A stretch of DNA of 64,000 nucleotides from Odoribacter lunatus. Its GTDB lineage: Bacteria > Bacteroidota > Bacteroidia > Bacteroidales > Marinifilaceae. The notes below the pieces were generated by a model. The model searched no databases, had not been told where the DNA came from, and worked only from the letters and a program-made list of their open reading frames with translations. The stretch is from contig NZ_CALPCZ010000011.1 in NCBI RefSeq assembly GCF_943193135.1, positions 1-64,000 on the forward strand, given 5' to 3'. Made by a program: the position numbers and the translations under genes. Within the stretch, counting starts at the first letter, position 1. Every line of letters begins with the position of its first letter. This document shows positions 54,778 through 64,000 of this stretch, piece by piece.

Positions 54778-54810
54778 AAACCTGTCTGCAAAGGCAGGTT
54801 TTTTTATTAC
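54778..54810 (+). terminator. Terminator of the nqr operon
   Basis: AACCTG…CAGGTT hairpin with an inner CTGC…GCAG and a T run immediately after nqrF. Confidence 0.8.
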
Positions 54811-54838
54811 TTTTGAAGCACATCAAAATTATACATTC

Positions 54839-55984
54839 ATGAAATCTCTTTTATTTATCCTTTTATGTATTCCCTCATTATTATGGGCCCAAGATGAAGA
54901 AAAATACCTTAAAGGAGCCGTACCCGAAGTGAACGGAAAGGTTACCTTTACCAAAACCATTGAAGTCCCCGGACTTTCTCAAGAACAACTCTTTCATCTT
55001 GTTCAAAATTGGGCTCAACAATATTTTACGGAAAAAGATGAATTTCACAGCCGGATATTATACTCCGATGCTTCTACCGGCAAATTAGCAAGTTTAGGTG
55101 AAGAGTACCTCGTATTCACTGACAAAGCATTGTCTTTAGACAGGAGTAAGATCAGCTATCAAATGTTTTTCGATATTACAAATGGAAAATGCGAAGCCAA
55201 AATTACGGCAATCCGCTATTTGTATGAAGAACAAAACTCTTCAGCAGAATCCACCATTACAGATGAAGTTGCTTTATATAAAAATAAGAACAAACTTATC
55301 CGGCAACCGGGGAAATTCAGAATACATACAATTGATTTAGTCGATAGGCTGTTCTCCGATCTCCAAAAGGCTATCACCCCGCAAGCCCATATACCAGCCA
55401 CCTCCACTATTAGCACACATCCGGCAAATTCCAATATACTAGCGACAATTCCAACGTCCTCTACGGCACCTTCTACTTTGCAAGGGTTTAAACAAATTTC
55501 TCCAGAACAAATTCCCGGCAATATTATTCGTCTACTCTCTCAGGACTGGATGCTGATCACCGCCGGTAATACAGAGGATTTTAATACGATGACCGCCAGT
55601 TGGGGCGGATTGGGACACCTTTACAATAAACCCGTCACATTCTGTTTCATCAATCCGACACGCTACACCTACCAATTTATGGAGAAAGAAGGGACTTATA
55701 CCCTCTCTTTCTATACGGAAGCCTACCGCGATGCCCTAAAATACTGTGGTAGCCATTCAGGTAAAGATACAGATAAGATTAAAGAAAGCGGACTCTCCCC
55801 GATTATTACCCCCAACGGCACCCCGGCATTTTCGGAAGCATGGTTAATTATCGAATGCCGCAAACTAGTTTCACAGTCTTTCATCCCGGAAGCCCTTCAT
55901 GACAAAATATTGCGCAACCAATGGACCGGAAAATCCATGCACAAAATGTATATCGGCGAAATACTCAACGTATGGGTAAAATAA
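54839..55984 (+). CDS. DUF4468 - flavin reductase-like fusion, exported
   Basis: The 381-residue protein has a signal peptide (KSLLFILLCIPSLLWA). Residues 30-130 resemble DUF4468 (GKVTFTKTIEVPGLSQEQLF … YQMFFDITNGKCEAKITAIRY). A Ser/Thr/Pro linker (about 180-213) then leads into a flavin reductase-like domain (SQDWMLITAGNTEDFNTMTA, CFINPTRYTYQFMEKEGTYT). Flavin reductases are normally cytoplasmic, so an exported one fused to DUF4468 is odd. It lies just after nqrF, which may hint at a flavin or redox link. Confidence 0.72.
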   Translation: MKSLLFILLCIPSLLWAQDEEKYLKGAVPEVNGKVTFTKTIEVPGLSQEQLFHLVQNWAQQYFTEKDEFHSRILYSDASTGKLASLGEEYLVFTDKALSLDRSKISYQMFFDITNGKCEAKITAIRYLYEEQNSSAESTITDEVALYKNKNKLIRQPGKFRIHTIDLVDRLFSDLQKAITPQAHIPATSTISTHPANSNILATIPTSSTAPSTLQGFKQISPEQIPGNIIRLLSQDWMLITAGNTEDFNTMTASWGGLGHLYNKPVTFCFINPTRYTYQFMEKEGTYTLSFYTEAYRDALKYCGSHSGKDTDKIKESGLSPIITPNGTPAFSEAWLIIECRKLVSQSFIPEALHDKILRNQWTGKSMHKMYIGEILNVWVK

Positions 55985-56048
55985 AAAGAGTATGTTTTTG
56001 ATGCAAAAAGAGACTCTTTTTGTACTAAAAAGAGACTCTTTTTTTTCA
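55983..56048. repeat. Tandem array, three 22-bp units (AAAAAGAG…CTTTTT)
   Basis: Units start at 55983, 56005 and 56027. The last two contain the 17-bp palindrome AAAAAGAGACTCTTTTT; the first is a variant. It could serve as the terminator of the upstream gene, but the exact 22-bp spacing is unusual. Confidence 0.75.
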
Positions 56049-56174
56049 AACGGAGTATCCATTTTCAATTAACGCCTGTAACAAATCAATAAATATCTGA
56101 TATTAAAGGTATTACCAGTTTTTCATATAATTAAATTCAGATACATCCGGCTTAATGACCAATCCCGTTTTTCT

Positions 56175-56245
56175 AAACCTATCGTTTTGCTACCGAAAAC
56201 CTATCATTTTTACCTCAAAAACCTATCGTTTTTGATTCGGAACCG
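56175..56245. repeat. Array of ACCTATC motifs with 22-bp period
   Basis: AAACCTATC(g/a)TTTT occurs with ACCTATC at 56177, 56199 and 56221, exactly 22 bp apart, plus a weaker fourth copy near 56242. The 8-bp stretches between them differ. It is not coding. Confidence 0.75.
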
Positions 56246-56713
56246 ATTGGTCTGAATTTTCACACTTTTAAGAATACTATCAATTTTATCTTTTAGTGGA
56301 AAATAAATATGCCATAATCACAGGTGATTTATTTCTTCTTTAATTCTGGATTTCTTATTGAATTTGGTTTTTCCGGTATTAAAATTGTATTGCAAACTCG
56401 CCATGAATTGGTATCGGGTATCTCCATTCTACCAAAAGTCAATCATTTTATAACTGTATTTCAAGTATTGGATGGTCTATTTTACTCGGAAATCATATCA
56501 CCCAATGACACTTTTTTTCGATTAGGTTTTAGTCGGTAAAGAAAAAACGTTTATTTTTGTAATTGAAAACGTTGTCTCTCAATGACATAAATTCCGATTT
56601 ATAATGAAGAAATATGTTATAAATTGTAAGCATGAAGAAGAATATATATACTTACTAAAATAAATTTCAGATGCTAATATCTAATCTTATACTTAGGTAT
56701 ATCCTTCATTGCT

Positions 56714-56989
56714 TTGAGCATTATTGTTCTTGTTTTTCCTAATACGATTGCAGGCTACAATACTCTTACAAAGGAAGAAAAGGGGAAAATTAAGAAAAAA
56801 GAACTTGCTAGATTCTTATTTATAATTCTTTTTTCTGTAGGGATAATAATTATTATCGGAGCTTATATTTTTGTTTGGTTACAAGTGCCATATTTAAATT
56901 ATATTCTTCATCCTATCTCGTATATCTTGATGATAATTATTCTTTTTAGTAATAGAAAAAGTTTTATCGACAAGACTAAACGTGTTTGA
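56714..56989 (+). pseudogene. DUF3784-like small membrane protein, probably frameshifted
   Basis: About 90 residues match the family: VFPNTIAGYNTLTKEEKGKI, then two hydrophobic segments. There is no ATG in frame; an ATG at 56671 begins MLISNLIL, which would fit the missing start if one base were shifted. A TTG at 56714 is the only in-frame start. A relic beside the tRNA-Ser element remnant. Confidence 0.5.
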
Positions 56990-57228
56990 GAAGATATTTG
57001 CAATGGTGTTGTAAGGAATTGTTAATAATTGAGTTATGTGCAGACATTTTTAGGCAACGAGCAACATATCAGTGACTTATCTCAAAAATCGTTACTAAAA
57101 TCATCATCCTGTTTTTAGTAATGGTTTAGTAACGAAATTTTGTCTTTTCGATGTCTTCGATGAGCAATAAAAATCCCGTAAAATCAATGTTTTACGGGAT
57201 TTGTCCCCTTTCTGTCTTTTCGGGGATG
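56990..57228. mobile_element. Element end relic beside tRNA-Ser
   Basis: 57085-57150 (aaaatcgttac … gtaacgaaattttgtctttt) is like 15336-15400 next to integrase B. The 13-bp hairpin AAATCCCGTAAAA (57171-57183 with 57190-57202) sits where element B has its hairpin before att. No integrase remains. An old integration at tRNA-Ser is the likely origin. Confidence 0.5.
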
Positions 57229-57316
57229 CGGAGAGAACGAGATTCGAACTCGTGGTACCCTAATCGGATACGACAGTTTAGCAAACTGTTGGTTTCAGCC
57301 ACTCACCCATCTCTCC
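57229..57316 (-). tRNA. tRNA-Ser (anticodon GCT)
   Basis: The minus strand reads GGAGAGATGGGTGAGTGGCT, anticodon arm ACAGTTTGCTAAACTGT (anticodon GCT), a long variable arm, T arm GAGTTCGAATCTC and acceptor TCTCTCC. CCA is not encoded. Confidence 0.95.
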
Positions 57317-57419
57317 AGTGTCTGAATTTCATTATATTTATACGGTCACAAAAGTAGTACTTTTAATGAAACCTGCAAAATTTTACCAGATTTTTTATTG
57401 TCTCCTCAAAGCCCCCCAC

Positions 57420-57878
57420 TCATTGTTTACAATTATCAGAATCCTTGCACATTTTCTGAAGTAATTGTTTATGGAATTTATATTCTATTCTATCAAGACG
57501 AGCCACTTTCCGTGCAGGAATTACATTCAACAGTTTTTGATAATATTCCTTCTTTATATTCAATCTTTTCTGTTCATTCTCCAACATGGCCATTACCCGT
57601 TGTTTTTCCTGGTCTTCTGTTAGTTTTTCTGCCTTAGACGTTTCTCTGCACATTCCCCAAATTTTCGTTTCCTGCTCTTTTATTTTTTTGCCCATTTCAT
57701 TATAAAGCGGCCAAAATACAATAGCTTCCTCCGGAGTCAATTCCAAGGCTTGAGTAAAATAAGCCACTTTTTGCGCCTCAAATTCTTTCCGTTTTTCTTC
57801 GCTCAGTTTTCCTTGTGCACAAAGCACCGTTGCCGTATATATCAATATACTCAATATCATCAAAACCTTTATTCTCAT
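57420..57878 (-). CDS. Spy/CpxP-like periplasmic protein
   Basis: The 152-residue protein has a signal peptide (IKVLMILSILIYTATVLCA). An all-helical mature part (LSEEKRKEFEAQKVAYFTQA, LTPEEAIVFWPLYNEMGKK) fits the Spy/CpxP fold of envelope-stress chaperones or sensors. It is the third gene of an ECF sigma unit, so it is probably a target and feedback element of that regulon. Confidence 0.72.
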   Translation of the reverse strand: MRIKVLMILSILIYTATVLCAQGKLSEEKRKEFEAQKVAYFTQALELTPEEAIVFWPLYNEMGKKIKEQETKIWGMCRETSKAEKLTEDQEKQRVMAMLENEQKRLNIKKEYYQKLLNVIPARKVARLDRIEYKFHKQLLQKMCKDSDNCKQ

Positions 57879-57890
57879 CTTTCTGCTATT

Positions 57891-58283
57891 TTAGAATAAA
57901 TCCGCATACAACAATTCATAGTCATCAACTTCCGTCGAAAGATATTCCCATATTTCCTCTCCCGTCGGATTGAATCCTACATTAAATTCCAATTTTTCCT
58001 CATCATATTCCATCGTTGTTACCATCGTTTGTTCACCTTCTTTCATTAACATCTTACTGCTATCGGTAACATGAGGCAATATTCCCTGAACGACCAATAA
58101 TGCCAATAAAAAAATCGCAACCAAACCGATATATGGTTTAACCAAGTTTACAACAGATACCTTAGAGCGTTGTTTTGAAACTATTACTCGTTTCTCTATA
58201 CGTCCGGTTAATTCATCAAAATAATTTTCCGGAACAGAGAAAGGATTTTTCATTTTATATTTACTATCAAAATTCTCCATCAT
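57891..58283 (-). CDS. Anti-sigma factor-like membrane protein
   Basis: The 130-residue protein has a short cytoplasmic N-terminus (NPFSVPENYFDELTGRIEKR), one membrane helix (YIGLVAIFLLALLVVQGIL) and a small outer part. The position directly after the ECF sigma gene and this topology fit an anti-sigma factor, though no zinc-binding motif is seen. Confidence 0.7.
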   Translation of the reverse strand: MMENFDSKYKMKNPFSVPENYFDELTGRIEKRVIVSKQRSKVSVVNLVKPYIGLVAIFLLALLVVQGILPHVTDSSKMLMKEGEQTMVTTMEYDEEKLEFNVGFNPTGEEIWEYLSTEVDDYELLYADLF

Positions 58284-58308
58284 ATCTTAATTATTTATCC
58301 GAACTTTA

Positions 58309-58860
58309 TTAAAAAGAAGGATCCGCTATTTTCAGATACTCTTCTATTTTTTTTACCGCATTATGATATGTCGCCTTTAATGTACCAATTGCGACCTCCA
58401 ACACTTCTGCAATATCTTCATACGACATATCGTCAAAATATTTCATATTAAAAATCAAACGCTGCCTTTCAGAAAGGTGTAAAATTGCCCGTTGTAATTC
58501 CTGTTGTATTGAATCCCCATTAAAATAAACATCACTTTCCAAAGTATTTTCCAACAGTGTTGTTATCTCTCCTGAATTTCCAAATACTTTTCTTTTTTTC
58601 TCGTTCAGAAAATTAATCGCTTCATTAGTCGCAATCCGATACATCCACGTAAATAATTTCGCTTCATATCGAAATTCCGACAATCCTTGCCAAATCTTCA
58701 CAAAAACATTCTGTAATATATCGTCTGTATCTTCATGATTCAGCACTATTTTCCTTATATGCCAATAGAGACGCTCCTTATACCGATTAACCAACAGGCG
58801 AAAAGCTTTTTCTTTTTCACCTTTCAAATGAAACAATTCTATAATTTCCTTATCCTCCAT
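58309..58860 (-). CDS. ECF sigma factor (sigma-70 family, RpoE-like)
   Basis: The 183-residue protein has region 2 (DDILQNVFVKIWQGLSEFRY, LFTWMYRIATNEAINFL) and region 4 (LSERQRLIFNMKYFDDMSYE, DIAEVLEVAIGTLKATYHNA). It is released by its partner anti-sigma factor, encoded 25 bp downstream, and likely answers envelope stress. All three genes run leftward. Confidence 0.94.
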   Translation of the reverse strand: MEDKEIIELFHLKGEKEKAFRLLVNRYKERLYWHIRKIVLNHEDTDDILQNVFVKIWQGLSEFRYEAKLFTWMYRIATNEAINFLNEKKRKVFGNSGEITTLLENTLESDVYFNGDSIQQELQRAILHLSERQRLIFNMKYFDDMSYEDIAEVLEVAIGTLKATYHNAVKKIEEYLKIADPSF

Positions 58861-58932
58861 AATCCGGACAATATATTACCTCTCTATTAATGAGACAATA
58901 TTCTAAATCAAAAGTTTATTTGGTATGTATTT

Positions 58933-59943
58933 TTATTTCCAATAAGATAAGAGTAAAGAAAACGTACGTAGCCTCTTACAAAAAAAGTCGTAGATAATAC
59001 TCCTCGGATAAACCGCAGAAAGTTTATTCCCCCTCTCTGTCTGCAAATAATATTTTTTCATATCATGAAAGGAACGATAAGCCCTGTATACAGCCCCGGC
59101 ATTTGTAAACTCACCTTTCAAAAAGAAAATTATTCCGGCAACACTATCCAACATTCTTCTCATTCGCATAACCCGTTTATACTCTTTTTTCCCCAAGTTT
59201 TTATAAAGCATCAGCAAGTTATTACGATAATTCAAAAACAATTTTCCCGGATGATTCATTGGTAACGTTCCTCCACCCAAATGATAGACAACAGAAGCAG
59301 GAACGACTTTCAACGTATATCCAGCATTTTGCATACGCCAACACAAGTCAATTTCCTCCATGTGGGCAAAGAAGCGCACATCCAACCCTCCACATGCCAA
59401 ATAAACTTCCCGCCGCACACACAAAGCTGCCCCGCTACACCAAAAAACAGCAACTTCATCCTCATATTGTCCCTTATCTTTCTCCACTTCTTTTAAAATT
59501 CGTCCCCGACAAAAGGGAAAGCCGTACTTATCTATGTATCCTCCACTCGCCCCCGCATACTCAAAATATTCCCGATGATTCCACGACTTTAATTTCGGTT
59601 GCACTGCCGCCACTTCCGGCTGCTCATCCAGAACCTTTACCAATGGCTGTAACCATCCATGTTCTACTTCAACATCGCTATTCAATAAAAGTACGTACTC
59701 TGCCTCTATCTGCTCAATAGCCCGATTATACCCTCCCGCAAAACCATAATTATCATCCAGGCAAAGCAATTCCACCTCCGGATATTCCTTTCTCATGAAC
59801 TCTACCGAGTTATCCTCCGAATGATTATCAACCACAATCACCGTTCCTAACTCGGAAGGCGTATTACGCACTACGGAAGGCAAGAAACGCCGCAACAACG
59901 CCTCCCCATTCCAATTCAATATAATGACAGCAACTTTTCCCAT
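58933..59943 (-). CDS. Family 2 glycosyltransferase
   Basis: The 336-residue GT-A enzyme has VIILNWNGEALL at the start, VVDNHSEDNSVEFM for the nucleotide site, LLLNSDVEVEHGWLQ for the metal-binding D-x-D-like motif and FFAHMEEIDLCWRMQNAGY at the acceptor side. It is probably a rhamnosyl- or other sugar transferase for surface polysaccharide. The C-terminus is basic and may touch the membrane. It lies 8 bp after the acyltransferase gene. Confidence 0.92.
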   Translation of the reverse strand: MGKVAVIILNWNGEALLRRFLPSVVRNTPSELGTVIVVDNHSEDNSVEFMRKEYPEVELLCLDDNYGFAGGYNRAIEQIEAEYVLLLNSDVEVEHGWLQPLVKVLDEQPEVAAVQPKLKSWNHREYFEYAGASGGYIDKYGFPFCRGRILKEVEKDKGQYEDEVAVFWCSGAALCVRREVYLACGGLDVRFFAHMEEIDLCWRMQNAGYTLKVVPASVVYHLGGGTLPMNHPGKLFLNYRNNLLMLYKNLGKKEYKRVMRMRRMLDSVAGIIFFLKGEFTNAGAVYRAYRSFHDMKKYYLQTERGNKLSAVYPRSIIYDFFCKRLRTFSLLLSYWK

Positions 59944-59951
59944 TTTTCATC

Positions 59952-60824
59952 TTATTCCGGCCTCCGATGTTTCCATCTCCGATGAGACCACAGCCAATAC
60001 TCCGGTTTTTCCCGAATCTGCCGTTCCAGAAAGCGGGTATGCAATTCCGTCAATTCTCCCGGAGCCAACTCTTTCGGATTAGCACACAAATCTACAAAAT
60101 TCACTTCATAATATCCCCGACGTACTCGGCGTACTTGTAATGAGATAACCGGAATATTAAATTTCGTAGCTATTTTTTCCGTTCCCAATAACACGGGTGT
60201 ATCCTGATTCAAAAATGTCATCCAAAAATTCAGATTATAGACATTAGGCGTCTGGTCTCCGATAAAAGCTGCCAAAAAAATATGTTTTTCTTTTATATCA
60301 CGTACTATAACCCGCAGTACATCATTTCGGGGTATAGGTTGTGCGCCAAATCGTGAACGAATCCGAAACATCATCTTATCCAGTACTCTATTATGCAATG
60401 GCTTATACAAAGAATAAAAAGCAACATCCTTGTTTAATAACAGAGCATAAGAAGCCATCCATTCCCAATTTCCATAATGTCCCAACACTCCAATCACCGG
60501 ACGTCCCTGATCATAATAATGCTGTAATATCTCCGTATTTTTAAATACACAACGTTTCCGCATCTCTTGTTCTGAAATATGCCAAGGCTTAAAAAACTCA
60601 ACAAAAAAATCACTTAGATTATGGTAAAATTTCTTTTCAATTACTTTTCGTTCCTGCTTGCTTTTTTCCGGAAATGCCTTTTCCAGATTCTCTTCCACGA
60701 CACTTCGTCTATATCGTATAATGTAATACAAAATATAATAAATGACATCTGCACACACATACAATACCCGAAAAGGTAAAAAACCAACCAACCATACCAA
60801 TCCGTAAACCAAATAAGAAATCAT
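59952..60824 (-). CDS. Lipid A acyltransferase, LpxL/HtrB-like
   Basis: The 290-residue protein has an N-terminal membrane helix and a lysophospholipid acyltransferase domain. GVLGHYGNWEWMA supplies the catalytic H-x4-E motif. FIGDQTPN and the RKPEYWLW-like REKPEYWLWSHRRWKHR follow. It adds an acyl chain to lipid A. The downstream glycosyltransferase suggests LPS or envelope assembly. Confidence 0.93.
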   Translation of the reverse strand: MISYLVYGLVWLVGFLPFRVLYVCADVIYYILYYIIRYRRSVVEENLEKAFPEKSKQERKVIEKKFYHNLSDFFVEFFKPWHISEQEMRKRCVFKNTEILQHYYDQGRPVIGVLGHYGNWEWMASYALLLNKDVAFYSLYKPLHNRVLDKMMFRIRSRFGAQPIPRNDVLRVIVRDIKEKHIFLAAFIGDQTPNVYNLNFWMTFLNQDTPVLLGTEKIATKFNIPVISLQVRRVRRGYYEVNFVDLCANPKELAPGELTELHTRFLERQIREKPEYWLWSHRRWKHRRPE

Positions 60825-60958
60825 AATTTATTTTTAAGCATTCAAAGATAACTGCTTTCACCCTAAATTCCATCAACCTCCGAATAATTTGTCATTTTCA
60901 GATATATTACTTAATTTCGTGAACTATTAAAGACCAATAAATTTAAGTCCTACATATC

Positions 60959-62776
60959 ATGGAGCAAGAGAACACGTTACCGACAGGAGAAATCACTTCC
61001 ATTCCTGAAGTATTAGACAGCGAAAACAATATCTCTCAACCGGAACAACCTACCCTTCCCGATATTGATTTTACCACCTTAAGTACAGAAGAAATTATCA
61101 ATCAATTGCAAGAATTGCTGAACTCCTTTCCGACTCAACAACTCAAAGAAGTTGTCGATACTCTTCCTGAAATTTTTGAAAACCAATATAAAGAGGAAGT
61201 ACAAAAGGCTCTGACAGACTTCTGCGAAGCCGGAAATGCGGAAGAAGATTTCCAATATGACAATCGCAACAAACAACGTTTTAACTCTCTCCTGAAAACA
61301 TACCGGGATAAAAAAGCGGAAGAAATACAAAAAATTGAAGCGGAACGAGAAAATAATTTACGCATCAAACTACAACTTATAGAAGAATTAAAAGAATTGG
61401 TTCAAAAAGAGGAGACTCTCAATCAAACCTTTCAAGACTTCAAAAATATACAAGAACGGTGGCGTAACACAGGAATGGTTCCGCAAAACCGGATGAATGA
61501 CCTATTAGAAACCTATCACCACCATGTAGAAAATTTCTACAACTACATAAAAATCAATAAAGAACTACGGGACTTAGATTTAAAACGCAATTTGGATGCT
61601 AAAACCTCTTTATGTGAAGAAGCCGAAAAACTCGCTGAAAGCAGTAATGTAAACGAAGCCTTCAAGCACCTGCAACTATTACATGCCCGTTGGAAAGAAA
61701 CAGGCCCCATCCCTAAAGAGCAAAAAGATATATTGTGGGAACGGTTTAAAAATGCCACAACCAAAATCAATAATAGTTATCACACCTTTTTTGAAGATTT
61801 AAAAAAAGAACAAGAAAACAATTTAAAACTCAAAGAAGAATTGTGTGAAAAGGCAAAAGCTATTGCTACCGGAACTTACCAGACCGGCAAAGACTGGAGT
61901 AAAGCTGGTGAAAAACTCATTGCTTTACAGGAAGAATGGAAACATACCGGATTTGTGCCCATTAAAGAAAGAAAAAATATCTATAACAAATTTCGGTCAC
62001 ATTGCGATACATTCTTCAACCTCAAACGAGAATTCTACAAAACGCTGCAAATTGAACAAGAAAAAAACTTAAAAATTAAAACCGAACTATGCGAAAAAGT
62101 AGAAGCTCTGCAAAACAGTACCGATTGGAAAGTTACGACCGATAAAATTATTACTCTTCAAAAAGAGTGGAAAAAGACAGGAGCTGCCCCACAGAAATAC
62201 TCGAATAAGATATGGCTTCGGTTCCGGAGTGCCTGTGATGTATTCTTCAACAATAAAGCCAATTTTTATAAAAACATCGACAGCGAGCAAGAGAAAAACC
62301 TAGAACTGAAAAAAGAACTATTAGAAAAAATCAAACAGTTCGTGCCATCTGATGACAACAACGCGACGTTGCAACAATTAAAAGAATTTCAAGCTCAATG
62401 GAGTGCCATAGGTTTTGTGCCGATAAAGAAAAAAGAAGCAATACAAGAAGAATTCCGGCAAATCATGGATGCCCATTTCGACAAATTAAACTTAGACGAA
62501 TTCGATAAAAATCTGGAAAAATACAGGGCTAAAATACACACCTTAGACAGCGGAGAAAACAAAGAATTCAAAATCGTCAATGAACGAGAAAAACTCATGG
62601 GGAAAATTCGCCAATTGGAAACCGACATCAACACATGGGAAAACAACATCGGTTTCATTGCCAAATCTAACAAATCAGCAGGTTTAATTCGGGAACTAAC
62701 CAATAAAATCGAAAAAACAAAACAAAAATTAGCCCTCCTCCACGAAAAATTAAAAGCCATAGATAGCTTAATCTAA
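60959..62776 (+). CDS. DUF349 repeat protein
   Basis: The 605-residue protein has an acidic N-terminus, then at least five DUF349 repeats of about 75 residues. Typical turns are RWRNTGMVPQNRMNDLLETY, ARWKETGPIPKEQKDILWER, EEWKHTGFVPIKERKNIYNK and KEWKKTGAAPQKYSNKIWLR. It ends in a coiled coil. It is long-helical and probably cytoplasmic; function is unknown. A terminator follows. Confidence 0.9.
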   Translation: MEQENTLPTGEITSIPEVLDSENNISQPEQPTLPDIDFTTLSTEEIINQLQELLNSFPTQQLKEVVDTLPEIFENQYKEEVQKALTDFCEAGNAEEDFQYDNRNKQRFNSLLKTYRDKKAEEIQKIEAERENNLRIKLQLIEELKELVQKEETLNQTFQDFKNIQERWRNTGMVPQNRMNDLLETYHHHVENFYNYIKINKELRDLDLKRNLDAKTSLCEEAEKLAESSNVNEAFKHLQLLHARWKETGPIPKEQKDILWERFKNATTKINNSYHTFFEDLKKEQENNLKLKEELCEKAKAIATGTYQTGKDWSKAGEKLIALQEEWKHTGFVPIKERKNIYNKFRSHCDTFFNLKREFYKTLQIEQEKNLKIKTELCEKVEALQNSTDWKVTTDKIITLQKEWKKTGAAPQKYSNKIWLRFRSACDVFFNNKANFYKNIDSEQEKNLELKKELLEKIKQFVPSDDNNATLQQLKEFQAQWSAIGFVPIKKKEAIQEEFRQIMDAHFDKLNLDEFDKNLEKYRAKIHTLDSGENKEFKIVNEREKLMGKIRQLETDINTWENNIGFIAKSNKSAGLIRELTNKIEKTKQKLALLHEKLKAIDSLI

Positions 62777-62806
62777 AAAACGGAAGGGGTGACCCTTCCG
62801 TTTTTA
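62775..62806. terminator. Terminator after the DUF349 gene
   Basis: CGGAAGGG (62781-62788) pairs with CCCTTCCG (62793-62800); A and T runs flank it. Confidence 0.85.
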
Positions 62807-62817
62807 CATTAATTTCT

Positions 62818-62825
62818 TATCTTTG
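62818..62825 (+). promoter_or_regulatory. -7 box of pyrG
   Basis: TATCTTTG, a TAnnTTTG match, about 33 nt before the GTG start. Confidence 0.55.
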
Positions 62826-62840
62826 TGGCTTTGATGTTAA

Positions 62841-64000
<1,160 letters not shown>

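Noticed and set aside
55983-56245. CRISPR array
   Set aside because: Repeats are too short and spacers of 5-8 bp are far below CRISPR size; no cas genes are present.

Overview
The window comes from a Bacteroidetes chromosome, most likely order Bacteroidales. The evidence is the promoter grammar (TAnnTTTG -7 boxes upstream of many genes), a short RpoD-type primary sigma factor, a complete Na+-translocating NADH:quinone oxidoreductase operon, a type IX secretion plug protein, BACON-domain lipoproteins and Bacteroidetes-type tyrosine recombinases and Mob proteins. Odoribacter or Butyricimonas-like genera would fit, but I cannot fix the genus.

Bases 1 to about 37,200 are a mobile-element island. 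Three integrative elements appear to be stacked head to tail in the 3' end of a tRNA-Asp gene (27674-27747, minus strand). The 13-bp core gcggtgcggacgg recurs at about 1551, 15513 and 27673, and each copy has a tyrosine integrase just to its left. Element A (left of 1551) shows only its integrase stub, broken by an IS21-family element that is itself broken by an IS3-family element. Element B (1551-15513) carries an AAA_4/Schlafen-type ATPase, an oriT-like set of dyads without any Mob gene, and a nine-gene block of exported proteins (DUF6175, LPP20-like, BACON/leucine-repeat lipoprotein). Element C (15513-27673) carries an AbiE-like toxin-antitoxin region, an AT-rich decayed stretch, a candidate structured RNA, a Mob module with an oriT that mirrors the one in B, excisionase-like HTH genes and an integrase.

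Right of the tRNA (27.7-37.2 kb) lie an inverted relic of element C, a plus-strand integrase, and a compact cluster. The cluster has two CsgG/LpoB-like exported proteins, an eight-cysteine peptide, a radical SAM/SPASM maturase and a translationally coupled TIR/deoxyribosyltransferase-like protein. A minus-strand integrase with a RhuM-like partner follows. I regard the peptide-maturase-TIR cluster as the best candidate for an undescribed system: a cysteine-rich RiPP with a nucleotide-hydrolase-like partner carried on an integrative element.

From 37.2 kb onward the sequence is mostly backbone: gcvH, a phosphoglucosamine mutase, an rRNA methyltransferase, a DEAD-box helicase, rpoD, an HtrA protease, a META-domain protein, a T9SS plug protein, nqrA-F, a DUF4468-flavin-reductase fusion, a tRNA-Ser flanked by an element relic, an ECF sigma/anti-sigma/CpxP-like set, a glycosyltransferase, an LpxL-like acyltransferase, a DUF349 protein and the start of pyrG. 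The intergenic regions hold an IS21-derived non-autonomous element and several short arrays with an 11-, 22- or 23-bp period that no annotated feature explains.
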